A program made the translations under genes and the position numbers. From JABDBE01 sp963832245 (GTDB lineage: Bacteria > Acidobacteriota > Terriglobia > Terriglobales > Acidobacteriaceae): 64,000 bases of DNA. The notes beneath the pieces were generated by a model, which worked only from the letters and a program-made list of their open reading frames with translations, was not told the origin of the DNA and ran no database searches. Below are positions 16,063 through 24,205 of the stretch, one piece after another. The DNA lies in the NCBI GenBank assembly GCA_963832245.1, contig CAWHTG010000004.1:2170001-2234000 (forward strand), in the 5' to 3' direction. Numbering within the stretch: position 1 is the stretch's first letter; every line of letters starts with the position of its first letter.

Positions 16063-17211
16063 GTGAATGTAAGGCGGTCAGGCAGTCTAGCAAGTCTGGA
16101 TAGTCTTTCGATCGATGTTGTTCGAATTGCGGAACCCAGCGTACTGAGTGAAGAGGCTTTCCACAGAATGATTTCGCTCGAACGAAAACGCACCGAGCGT
16201 TCCCGAAAGCCATTCCTGCTTATGCTTTTGGACATGGGCGACGAAACTGTTAATCATGGGAAGGCCCTGGACAAAATTCTTTCGGCACTCTCTCTATCGA
16301 CGCGAGAGACAGACGTAACCGGCTGGTACAAAGAGGACGCGATTGTGGGAGTCATGTTCACGGAATTCGGGGATGACGACCGGAACACGATCCTGACCAC
16401 GCTGATGACCAGGGTCAGCGAAACCCTCCGCGACAATCTGAGTTCGCATCAATTCAGTCAGATCAGCATCTCTTTCCACTTATTCCCGGAAGAATGGAAT
16501 CACGAAGTTTCCCCAAGGCCCAGCAATCCTACTTTGTATCCCGACCTTGCTCGTCGCGATAACGCCAAAAAGTTTTTCTGCGTGGTCAAAAGAATCATGG
16601 ATGCTGTAGGCAGCGCTCTGGCACTGCTGCTTTTTTCGCCCCTGCTCCTAGTGATTGCCCTGGCCATCAAACTGACCTCGAAAGGACCTGTGTTCTTCCG
16701 GCAGAAGCGCGTTGGGCAATATGGCGAACAGTTTACTTTCCTTAAGTTCCGGTCGATGTATGTCAACAACGATGCCAGCGTTCACAAAGCGTTCGTCAAG
16801 CAATTGATCGCGGGCAGGGCGCAGAGCCAGCCGGCGAACGGCAATGGCAACGGCGTTTACAAACTGACTCGGGACTCCCGGATCACCCGCGTGGGCGCCT
16901 TCTTGCGGCGGACCAGCCTGGACGAGTTGCCGCAGTTCATCAACGTCCTCAAAGGCGAAATGTCGTTGGTCGGACCGCGACCCGCAATCGCTTACGAAGT
17001 AGAGGCGTACGACATTTGGCATCGCCGCCGGGTACTCGAAGCCAAGCCTGGAATTACCGGACTATGGCAGGTGAACGGACGCAGCCGGGTGAAATTCGAC
17101 GACATGGTTCGCCTGGACCTGCGATATGCGAAAACCTGGTCACCTTGGATGGACCTGAAGATCTTGTTGCGCACACCCGTTGCCGTCGTTTTCGGCGATG
17201 GCGCGTACTAA
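16063..17211 (+). CDS. Undecaprenyl-phosphate sugar-phosphate transferase with degenerate GGDEF-like N-terminal domain
   Basis: 382 aa from GTG at 16063 after AGAGGAGAGGGAG. The C-terminal part (about 175-382) is a bacterial sugar transferase: one membrane segment ('ALALLLFSPLLLVIALAIKLTSKGPVFF'), then 'FRQKRVGQYGEQFTFLKFRSM', 'RRTSLDELPQFINVLKGEMSLVGPRPA' and 'PGITGLWQVNGRS', the catalytic signatures that load the first sugar phosphate on the lipid carrier. The N-terminal ~150 residues resemble a diguanylate-cyclase fold ('HRMISLERKRTERSRKPFLLMLLDMG') but 'GWYKEDAIVGVMF' stands where GGDEF would be, so it is probably non-catalytic and regulatory. It starts repeat-unit assembly. Confidence 0.88.
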   Translation: MNVRRSGSLASLDSLSIDVVRIAEPSVLSEEAFHRMISLERKRTERSRKPFLLMLLDMGDETVNHGKALDKILSALSLSTRETDVTGWYKEDAIVGVMFTEFGDDDRNTILTTLMTRVSETLRDNLSSHQFSQISISFHLFPEEWNHEVSPRPSNPTLYPDLARRDNAKKFFCVVKRIMDAVGSALALLLFSPLLLVIALAIKLTSKGPVFFRQKRVGQYGEQFTFLKFRSMYVNNDASVHKAFVKQLIAGRAQSQPANGNGNGVYKLTRDSRITRVGAFLRRTSLDELPQFINVLKGEMSLVGPRPAIAYEVEAYDIWHRRRVLEAKPGITGLWQVNGRSRVKFDDMVRLDLRYAKTWSPWMDLKILLRTPVAVVFGDGAY

Positions 17212-17230
17212 GAAAGACTTCCCTTCGCCT

Positions 17231-18313
17231 ATGTCCACACTCTTACATCCCGGCAGCCAGCTTCTTGAAACGGCCTCGAATAAATCTATGCACAAGGGAA
17301 GCAGTGATTCCGTCATTAAATTCGGCGTGGTCGGATACGGGTATTGGGGCCCGAACGTGGTCAGAAACCTTGACCAACTAGAGGGTTCAAAGGTTGTGGC
17401 GGTTTGCGACAAAAGCCCAACCGCACGCAGACGCATCCACAAGACGTATCCGCACGTCGGGGTTCTGTCTGAGACCGACGACCTGATGTCATCGACTCTG
17501 ATCGACGCCGTTGCCATCGTGACCCCGGTGTGGACGCACTATGAACTCACCAAGGCCGCACTGCAAAACGGAAAACATGTATTTGTCGAGAAGCCATTTA
17601 CCAGCGAATCCGCGCAAGCCGAAGAACTCATAAATTTGGCGGAGAAAAAGAATCTGAAGATTATGGTGGATCACACCTTCCTGTTTACTGGGGCGGTAAA
17701 AAAAATTGGACAACTGCTCGATGAAGGTACGCTGGGGAAGATCTATTACTACGATTCCATGCGGGTCAATCTGGGCTTGTTCCAGCACGACGTGAATGTC
17801 ATCTGGGACCTCGCGCCTCATGACCTCTCGATCATCGATCATCTCATCAAGGAAACCCCCGAAGCCGTGTCAGCGACGGGCCAGACCCATCTCAACGGCC
17901 ATGAGGACGTGGCATTCCTCACCATCTACTTTCCCAACAAAATCATTGCCCACATCAATGTCAATTGGTTGTCACCGGTGAAAGTCCGCACCACTCTGAT
18001 CGGCGGCGAAAAGAAGATGCTGGTGTGGAACGATCTTGAGGCCGACGAAAAGATCAAAGTCTATGACAAAGGCGTGCATATCAGCAGCCGCGAAGGGCTC
18101 TACAACCTGTTGGTGAACTACCGCTCGGGCGATATGTGGTCTCCCCAGGTGGAGCAAATCGAGGCTTTGAAACAGGAACTCGCCTACTTCGTCGATTGCA
18201 TTTCGAACGATCAGACACCTTTCAACGATGGTGCGGCCGGCCTTCGCGTGGTCAGGCTCCTCGAGGCCGCTAATGAATCGGTCAAAAAAAGAGGAGCCTT
18301 GGTCCGTCTGTGA
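17231..18313 (+). CDS. Gfo/Idh/MocA-family dehydrogenase (nucleotide-sugar oxidoreductase)
   Basis: About 360 aa. An N-terminal Rossmann fold ('FGVVGYGYWGPNVVRNL') is followed by 'GKHVFVEKPFT', the EKP signature of the family, and a C-terminal alpha/beta domain. With the hexapeptide acetyltransferase (21399) and the DegT aminotransferase (21893) it can form a dehydrogenase-aminotransferase-acetyltransferase route to an acetamido sugar nucleotide, as in WbpB/D/E-type pathways; the exact sugar is not predictable. The start is uncertain: ATG at 17198 (overlapping the transferase), 17231 or 17288, none with a clear Shine-Dalgarno. Confidence 0.85.
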   Translation: MSTLLHPGSQLLETASNKSMHKGSSDSVIKFGVVGYGYWGPNVVRNLDQLEGSKVVAVCDKSPTARRRIHKTYPHVGVLSETDDLMSSTLIDAVAIVTPVWTHYELTKAALQNGKHVFVEKPFTSESAQAEELINLAEKKNLKIMVDHTFLFTGAVKKIGQLLDEGTLGKIYYYDSMRVNLGLFQHDVNVIWDLAPHDLSIIDHLIKETPEAVSATGQTHLNGHEDVAFLTIYFPNKIIAHINVNWLSPVKVRTTLIGGEKKMLVWNDLEADEKIKVYDKGVHISSREGLYNLLVNYRSGDMWSPQVEQIEALKQELAYFVDCISNDQTPFNDGAAGLRVVRLLEAANESVKKRGALVRL

Positions 18314-18395
18314 TGCATTTCCCATTCATTGGTTTCCACTTACTTCGCTTCCCGGTGAACCCGCTCAGTCGGCGCAAACCGAGAGTTGGACAAAA

Positions 18396-19685
18396 GTGAA
18401 TCCGAAAGTTTTAGTTATTACAACGTGTCGCTGGGTTCCTACCGCCCGGCTGGCGATGGCTCTGGACAATGCTGGGTGCATGGTCGAAGCCGTCTGCCCT
18501 TCTCACCATCCACTCGGCAAGACCAGGCTTGGATGCAAAATACATCCTTATCGCGATCTGATACCGCTCCGTTCGATCAAGGATGCCATTCTCGCCGTGA
18601 AGCCCGATTTCATCATTCCCGGCGATGACCTTGCAACCCAGCACTTGCACGAGTTGTATTGCCGGGAACAACCTCCCGGAAAAACGCGAGCGCTCAGCGA
18701 GTTGATTGAGCGCTCGCTTGGTGCGCCGCAAAGCTTCTTCATCGTGTATGCGAGAACTACTTTTATGGACTGCGCTCAGGAAGCTGGCGTTCGCGTCCCG
18801 AAGAGCGAAGTAATTACCAACATCGAAGCGTTAAAAAATTGGGCCGCTCGCTCGGGTTTCCCCACAGTTCTAAAGGCCGATGGCACTTCCGGCGGAGACG
18901 GGGTAAGGGTGGTCCACACATTGAAAGAGGCTGAATTAGCTTTTCAGGCTCTGCAAGCTCCACCACTTTTGTCTCGCGCGGTTAAGCGAGCCGTGCTGGA
19001 CCAGGACAAGCGGTTGTTTTGGCCGTACCTGCTTCGCCGTCGAGCGCTGGTGAATGCCCAGGCATTTATAGAGGGGCGAGAGGCCACCAGCGCAATTGCG
19101 TGCGGGCAGGGCAGGGTTCTCGCGCAGCTTCATTTTGAGGTGCTCAAAAAGTCAGAAGAGGCCGGGCCTTCTACCGTGGTGCGTTTGATCGAGAACGCTG
19201 AGATGTCGTTCGCCGCCGAACGCATTGTTCGCCGGCTAAACCTCTCCGGGCTGCACGGATTTGATTTCATGCTGGAAGCAAACACCGGCAACGCATACCT
19301 GCTTGAGATCAATCCCCGGGCGACCCAAGTTGGGCACCTGACGCTCGGGCCCCGGCGCGACCTTCCGGCGGCGTTGTGCGCTGCCGTCTCGGGAGAGCCT
19401 GTACGAACCGCCCGCAAAGTCACGGAGAATGACGTCATCGCGCTCTTCCCGCAAGAGTGGAATGGGGACCCAGAGAGTCCATTTCTGCAGTCGGGATATC
19501 ACGATATTCCCTGGGAAGAGCCGGAATTGGTAAAGGATTGCATCCGCATGGGTCGCAAGCAGAGGCCTTGGTACACGAAACAAAACTGGCTTCAGTCCTT
19601 GCTGGCGATTCGATCTTCCTCCTCGTCGCCGTTGAGCGCCCGACCAGAGCATCGCGCTATGGAGATGGATTGCGAAGCAAAATAA
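18396..19685 (+). CDS. ATP-grasp ligase of unknown substrate (EPS locus)
   Basis: About 429 aa. An N-terminal pre-ATP-grasp Rossmann-like region ('VLVITTCRWVPTARLAMALDNAGCMVEAVCPS') is followed by the ATP-binding core ('GFPTVLKADGTSGGDGVRVV') and a metal-binding end ('GLHGFDFMLEANTGNAYLLEINPRATQVGHL'). Enzymes of this fold join a carboxylate to an amine or thiol via an acyl phosphate. The GTG at 18396 follows a weak GAGAG; an ATG at 18273 would overlap the previous gene by 41 bp. It sits between the sugar dehydrogenase and the aspartate kinase, so attaching an amino acid to a sugar or lipid is one possibility, but no substrate motif is visible. Confidence 0.8.
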   Translation: MNPKVLVITTCRWVPTARLAMALDNAGCMVEAVCPSHHPLGKTRLGCKIHPYRDLIPLRSIKDAILAVKPDFIIPGDDLATQHLHELYCREQPPGKTRALSELIERSLGAPQSFFIVYARTTFMDCAQEAGVRVPKSEVITNIEALKNWAARSGFPTVLKADGTSGGDGVRVVHTLKEAELAFQALQAPPLLSRAVKRAVLDQDKRLFWPYLLRRRALVNAQAFIEGREATSAIACGQGRVLAQLHFEVLKKSEEAGPSTVVRLIENAEMSFAAERIVRRLNLSGLHGFDFMLEANTGNAYLLEINPRATQVGHLTLGPRRDLPAALCAAVSGEPVRTARKVTENDVIALFPQEWNGDPESPFLQSGYHDIPWEEPELVKDCIRMGRKQRPWYTKQNWLQSLLAIRSSSSSPLSARPEHRAMEMDCEAK

Positions 19686-19699
19686 ATCACGAAACACGT

Positions 19700-21316
19700 A
19701 TGGGCGTTCGTTCGCATCGCAGTCACCGAAGTCTGCATTGGGATTCGGCAACCAGTTCTGCAATAAGTTCCGAGCGCCTGGCGAGGGATGGCAGTGCGCC
19801 CGGACATATTCATAACAATCTGAACCGGCCACTGCGAATCATGAAATTCGGCGGGACTTCCGTGGGTGACGCGGCTTGTATCCGGAAGGTGGCTGACATC
19901 ATCCGCGCCGCCTCCGCGGAAAGTGACCTGGTAGTCGTCGTCTCCGCCATGAGTGGGGTTACCAACAAGTTAATCGAGGCGGCGCTACAGTCTGAAGCCG
20001 GGAATCGCGAAGCGGTTGAGACGATCTTTGCGCAACTCCGTCAGCGGCACGAGGCTGTGGTTGACGCTTTGATTCAATCCCACGACGAAAGAAGGCGCAT
20101 CGGCGAAAGCATGCAGGAGCTTTTCGAAGAAGGCCAGCGCCTGTGTCAGGGCACGATGCTGCTGGGGGAATTGACGCCTCGAGCGCGGGATTCGATATCC
20201 AGTCTGGGCGAGCGCCTGTCGGCTCCGCTGGTTGCAGCTGTATTGATCGATCGCGGGCTGGCCAGCGAATGCATCGAGGCTACGGAGGTGGTGGTCACGG
20301 ATTCCTTTTACGGGGGGGCTGAGCCTTGGATGGATCTGACTCGCGAAGCCAGCGAAGCCCGTCTGAGTCCTCTTTTGCAGCGAGGCATCGTCCCGGTGGT
20401 GACTGGATTCATCGGCGCCAATGAAGAAGGTACGCTCACGACTCTCGGCCGGGGCGGCTCGGATTATTCCGCAACCATCCTGGGCGCGGCTCTCGATGCC
20501 GACGAAGTGATCATTTGGACCGATGTGGACGGATTGCTGACAGCCGATCCGCGCCTGGTGCCCGGCGCTTCTACAATCTCCGAAATTTCCTATCGCGAGG
20601 CGGCCGAGCTGGCATACTTTGGCGCCAAGGTTCTGCATCCGAAGACCCTGCGTCCAGTTATGCAACAGGGCATTCCATTACGCATCCGCAACACGTTCGA
20701 ACCCGAAAAGTTGGGAACCAAAATTACTCCGGCCGGTCCCGTGAACGGTGAAGGAGTCACGGCTATCACCGCGATGAGCGATGCCGTATTGATTACCGTC
20801 GGAGGCCCAGGCCTTGCGGAAGTGCAGGATGTCCTCGGCCGCACGTTCGCGACTGCCGGTGCTGTCCGCGCCGATGTGCTGCTGATTTCGCAATCCTCAG
20901 CGCAGAATGACATCTGCCTCGTAGTCGCATCGGCGGTGGCCAAACGTACTGTCGAAGCGCTGCGCCACGAATTTGCGCATGATCTGGCGCACGAGAAGGT
21001 GGAGCACATCACGCTTGATGCCACGGTCGCGATGGTCACTGTGGTTGGGAAAAAAGTGCGGGGCATGTCTGGAATTGCCGGCCGCACTTTCGCTGCCCTG
21101 GGCAGGCAGAATGTGGACGTGGCCGCTATCGCGCACGGCGCATCGGAGTGCAACCTCACCTTTGTGGTAGCCCAGAAAGACATGAAGGCCGCCCTGGTCG
21201 CTACTCATCAGGAATTCGATCTGGGCGAGCTGAATTCACCTGTGTACGCCGACAAAATAGAAATGTCTGCGCCGTGGCAGTGCGAGGTCAAGCGAGCTAC
21301 CGCCAAAGCAGATTGA
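19700..21316 (+). CDS. lysC: Aspartate kinase with C-terminal ACT domains
   Basis: The conserved protein begins at an ATG at 19841 ('MKFGGTSVGDAACIRKVADII'); an in-frame ATG at 19700 adds 47 low-complexity residues and lies 15 bp after the previous stop, so the true start is open. The kinase domain has KFGGTS, 'FIGANEEGTLTTLGRGGSDYSA' and 'DVDGLLTADPRLVPGA'. Two ACT domains follow ('VLITVGGPGLAEVQDVLGRTF', 'VTVVGKKVRGMSGIAGRTFAALG'). It makes aspartyl phosphate, the first step to lysine, threonine, methionine and homoserine. Its place inside an EPS operon is unusual. MetA-like and sulfhydrylase genes lie 27 kb further on. Confidence 0.9.
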   Translation: MGVRSHRSHRSLHWDSATSSAISSERLARDGSAPGHIHNNLNRPLRIMKFGGTSVGDAACIRKVADIIRAASAESDLVVVVSAMSGVTNKLIEAALQSEAGNREAVETIFAQLRQRHEAVVDALIQSHDERRRIGESMQELFEEGQRLCQGTMLLGELTPRARDSISSLGERLSAPLVAAVLIDRGLASECIEATEVVVTDSFYGGAEPWMDLTREASEARLSPLLQRGIVPVVTGFIGANEEGTLTTLGRGGSDYSATILGAALDADEVIIWTDVDGLLTADPRLVPGASTISEISYREAAELAYFGAKVLHPKTLRPVMQQGIPLRIRNTFEPEKLGTKITPAGPVNGEGVTAITAMSDAVLITVGGPGLAEVQDVLGRTFATAGAVRADVLLISQSSAQNDICLVVASAVAKRTVEALRHEFAHDLAHEKVEHITLDATVAMVTVVGKKVRGMSGIAGRTFAALGRQNVDVAAIAHGASECNLTFVVAQKDMKAALVATHQEFDLGELNSPVYADKIEMSAPWQCEVKRATAKAD

Positions 21317-21398
21317 ACCAGCGATTGCGCAAGCACAACCTCTCGCTTTTGATTACTGAACTGCAATAAGAGAAAACAAAAAAGGGCATTTGCCATCT

Positions 21399-21896
21399 AT
21401 GAATCCTTACGTATGTATCGCGCCAGACGTAAAGCTTGGACGAGACGTCAAGCTTTCCAAGTTCATTAACCTGTACGGATGTGAAGTGGGCGACGAGTCG
21501 AAAATCGGCGCCTTTGTAGAAATTCAGAAGAACGCCACCGTCGGCAAGCGCTGCAAAATCTCGAGCCACACGTTTATCTGTGAAGGCGTCACCATCGAGG
21601 ACAACGTCTTCATCGGCCACGGCGTCATGTTCATCAACGACAGCTATCCGAGGGCAACTACCGACGACGGGAATCTGCAAACCGAGGCCGACTGGAAAGT
21701 CGAGCGGACGGTGATCAAGAAGGGCGCGTCGATCGGCTCTGGGGCGACAATCCTTTCCACGATCACAATTGGCGAGAACGCCATTGTAGGGGCCGGCAGC
21801 GTCGTCACCAAGGATGTTCCACCAAACACCATCGTAGCTGGAAATCCAGCCAGAGTTTTGCGTTCGATTGAAGCGATTGCGGAGGTTACAAAGTGA
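21399..21896 (+). CDS. Hexapeptide-repeat acetyltransferase (WbpD/WxcM-N-like)
   Basis: 165 aa of left-handed beta-helix repeats ('VCIAPDVKLGRDVKLSKFINLYGCEVGDESKIGAFVEIQKNATVGKRCKISSHTFICEGVTI') ending in 'AIVGAGSVVTKDVPPNTIVAGNPARVLR'. The His in 'IGHGVMFIND' is placed like the catalytic His of amino-sugar N-acetyltransferases. The family acetylates the amino group of a nucleotide amino sugar. The ATG at 21399 lies 82 bp after the aspartate kinase stop. Its stop overlaps the DegT GTG, so it is translationally coupled to the aminotransferase whose product it would acetylate. Confidence 0.9.
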   Translation: MNPYVCIAPDVKLGRDVKLSKFINLYGCEVGDESKIGAFVEIQKNATVGKRCKISSHTFICEGVTIEDNVFIGHGVMFINDSYPRATTDDGNLQTEADWKVERTVIKKGASIGSGATILSTITIGENAIVGAGSVVTKDVPPNTIVAGNPARVLRSIEAIAEVTK

Positions 21897-23152
21897 GCGT
21901 TGGTAATAACACAAACAGCATTCCTTTTCTCGATCTGGTTACTCCACACGTAGAAATGGAGCAGGAACTCACCGCCATTTTCAGCCAGGTTCTACACACT
22001 GCCGGGTTCATTGGCGGCCCCATGGTGGAAGAATTCGAGCAGACGTTTGCTGCATTCTGCGGCACAAGCCACGCCGTCGCCGTGAGCAGCGGCACCGATG
22101 CTCTGCGCTTCGCTATTACGGCGTGCGGCGTTCAGCCGGGCGATGTCGTTGTAACCGTACCTCACACTTTCATCGCCACAACCGAGGCTATTTCGCAGGC
22201 GGGTGCGCTTCCGGAATTCGTCGACATCGACGAGAGTACGTACAACATGGACCCGGAGAAACTTCGGGAATATTTAGAGCAGCAGTGCACGGCCGGCAAG
22301 TCGGGCAGGCTCATCAGCCGTCGCAGTGGTAGGCCCGTGGCTGCGATTGTTCCAGTGCATCTCTACGGACAGACCGCCGACATGGACCCGATCCTTGAAC
22401 TGGCGGATCGATACGGTCTCACGGTGATTGAAGACGCTTGCCAGGCACACGGAGCCGAGTATTTCTCCCACAAGCAAAATCGATGGATGAAAGCCGGTTC
22501 GATTGGCAGAGCTGCAGCCTTCAGCTTTTATCCGGGGAAGAACTTAGGAGCGTGCGGCGAGGCAGGCGCGGTGACCACCAACGATCCGGCGCTTGCGAAA
22601 ACCATTAGTATGCTGCGGGACCACGGCCAGGCAAAAAAGTACTATCACGATATCGAAGGCTACAATGGCAGGCTAGACGCGCTTCAGGCCGGACTGTTGC
22701 AGGCGAAGCTGACTCATCTGGCGAAGTGGAATGCTCAGCGGCGGGAACGCGCCGCCGAATACAACCGTCTCTTCGCTGGCGCCGGCGACATTCTCGTCCC
22801 ACCTTTCGAGCCCTCGTGGTCACGGGCCGTGTACCACCTCTACGTGATACGCACTGCTGACCGCGACGGAATGGGGGCGCACCTTAAAGCGTCCGGCATC
22901 GGTAGTGGAATTCACTATCCGATCCCGTTGCACCTGCAGAAAGCCTACAGCGCAATGGGCCACAAAGCCGGGGATTTCCCGGTGTGCGAAAAGGCCGCAG
23001 CCGAAATCATATCTTTGCCGATGTTTCCTCAGCTTACAGGAGACCAGCAAGCAAAGGTCGCGCGAGAGGTTTTGCAGTTTGCCCACAAGCAAACAGCCAA
23101 GCTTGAGTCGAGCCAGTCCGCCGCATTGGCGGCGACTGGGCGGACAGCGTAA
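21893..23152 (+). CDS. DegT/DnrJ/EryC1-family PLP sugar aminotransferase
   Basis: 419 aa from GTG at 21893 with GGAGG upstream. Signature regions are 'VAVSSGTDALRFAITACGVQPGDVVVTVPHTFIAT', 'VIEDACQAHGAEY' and 'AAFSFYPGKNLGACGEAGAV', the Lys in YPGKN being the PLP-binding residue. It transfers an amino group from glutamate to a keto sugar nucleotide. It is coupled by a 4-bp overlap to the acetyltransferase and with the Gfo/Idh gene completes a standard amino-sugar trio. A somewhat long insertion lies around residues 130-145. Confidence 0.92.
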   Translation: MSVGNNTNSIPFLDLVTPHVEMEQELTAIFSQVLHTAGFIGGPMVEEFEQTFAAFCGTSHAVAVSSGTDALRFAITACGVQPGDVVVTVPHTFIATTEAISQAGALPEFVDIDESTYNMDPEKLREYLEQQCTAGKSGRLISRRSGRPVAAIVPVHLYGQTADMDPILELADRYGLTVIEDACQAHGAEYFSHKQNRWMKAGSIGRAAAFSFYPGKNLGACGEAGAVTTNDPALAKTISMLRDHGQAKKYYHDIEGYNGRLDALQAGLLQAKLTHLAKWNAQRRERAAEYNRLFAGAGDILVPPFEPSWSRAVYHLYVIRTADRDGMGAHLKASGIGSGIHYPIPLHLQKAYSAMGHKAGDFPVCEKAAAEIISLPMFPQLTGDQQAKVAREVLQFAHKQTAKLESSQSAALAATGRTA

Positions 23153-24015
23153 TGGTGCTGCGGATCGACAGATTGACAACGCTTTACGTTATCGATCCCA
23201 TTCTGAGGCGCACATCCGCCGACAAGTCGTCCATTTCGATTTTGATGTACCACAGCATTGCCGACGAAGACGAGCAGGGAATACACCCTTACTACCGAAC
23301 CGCGACAGCTCCGTCGGTTTTCGCTGCTCAAATGGAGACTCTTCACCAGGCCGGTTTCTCGGTCACTGGACTTGGCGAGGCCATCCGTCGTTGCAGTCAG
23401 CCAGACGCGGAGAAAAGCAGCGTCGTCATCACTTTTGACGATGGGTACCACAATTTCTACGCGAATGCCTTTCCGGTGCTGGATCGCTACGGTTTCACCG
23501 CCACGATGTTTCTGCCCACGGCATACATCGGGGAAAGCCGGCTGACCTTCAAGGGGAGGGGCTGTCTCACTTGGAGTGAGGTGCGCGAGCTTCGGAAGCA
23601 TGGCATTTCGTTCGGTTCGCATACCGTGACTCATCCCCAGCTTCACGACTGCGATGCTAACTCGATCCGGGATGAGATTGTGGGATCCAAGCAAACGATC
23701 GAGCAAAAGCTTGGGTGCTCTATCCAGTCATTCTCTTATCCCTACGCGTTCCCTGAAACCGACAATCGCTTCAAGGTAAGACTTCGAGACGAGCTTTGCC
23801 ATGCCGAATACGAGAACGGTGTTTGCACTACGGTAGGGCACGCGGGCCCGGCCAGCGACCCGTATTTTCTGAAGCGGCTGCCAGTCAACTCCGATGACGA
23901 TCGGCAATTATTCCTTGCCAAGCTGGCCGGCTCTTATGATTGGCTGGCCAAACCACAATATCTGGTGAAGATGGCGAAAAGGTGGGCGAACACTGGATCC
24001 AACCGGGTAACTTAA
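23152..24015 (+). CDS. Polysaccharide deacetylase (NodB/CE4-like)
   Basis: 287 aa. CE4 motifs are present in order: 'SILMYHSIAD', 'VVITFDDGYHNFY' (TFDDGY metal/base motif), 'SFGSHTVTHPQL' (HxxxH metal ligands) and 'SFSYPYAFPE'. There is no signal peptide, so it may act in the cytoplasm on lipid-linked or nucleotide-linked sugar. It starts within the previous stop codon (1-bp overlap). Two other deacetylase domains are encoded in this locus (31678 and the N-terminus of 41533). Confidence 0.9.
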   Translation: MVLRIDRLTTLYVIDPILRRTSADKSSISILMYHSIADEDEQGIHPYYRTATAPSVFAAQMETLHQAGFSVTGLGEAIRRCSQPDAEKSSVVITFDDGYHNFYANAFPVLDRYGFTATMFLPTAYIGESRLTFKGRGCLTWSEVRELRKHGISFGSHTVTHPQLHDCDANSIRDEIVGSKQTIEQKLGCSIQSFSYPYAFPETDNRFKVRLRDELCHAEYENGVCTTVGHAGPASDPYFLKRLPVNSDDDRQLFLAKLAGSYDWLAKPQYLVKMAKRWANTGSNRVT

Positions 24016-24205
24016 ATGCAACACCTGTAATGAGTTGGAATATGAACGCCCTTGGAATCGGGCATGTACCTATGTGACCTACTCGATTGGCGCTGGGCTA
24101 TATATAAAAGGATAGTGGCAGATTCCAGTAGATCGTGAGCATCCCCTACTGGCAAGTCTTTGACCAGTATGGTCGGCCAGTTTCGCCAGCCGCAGATCAC
24201 GATTA

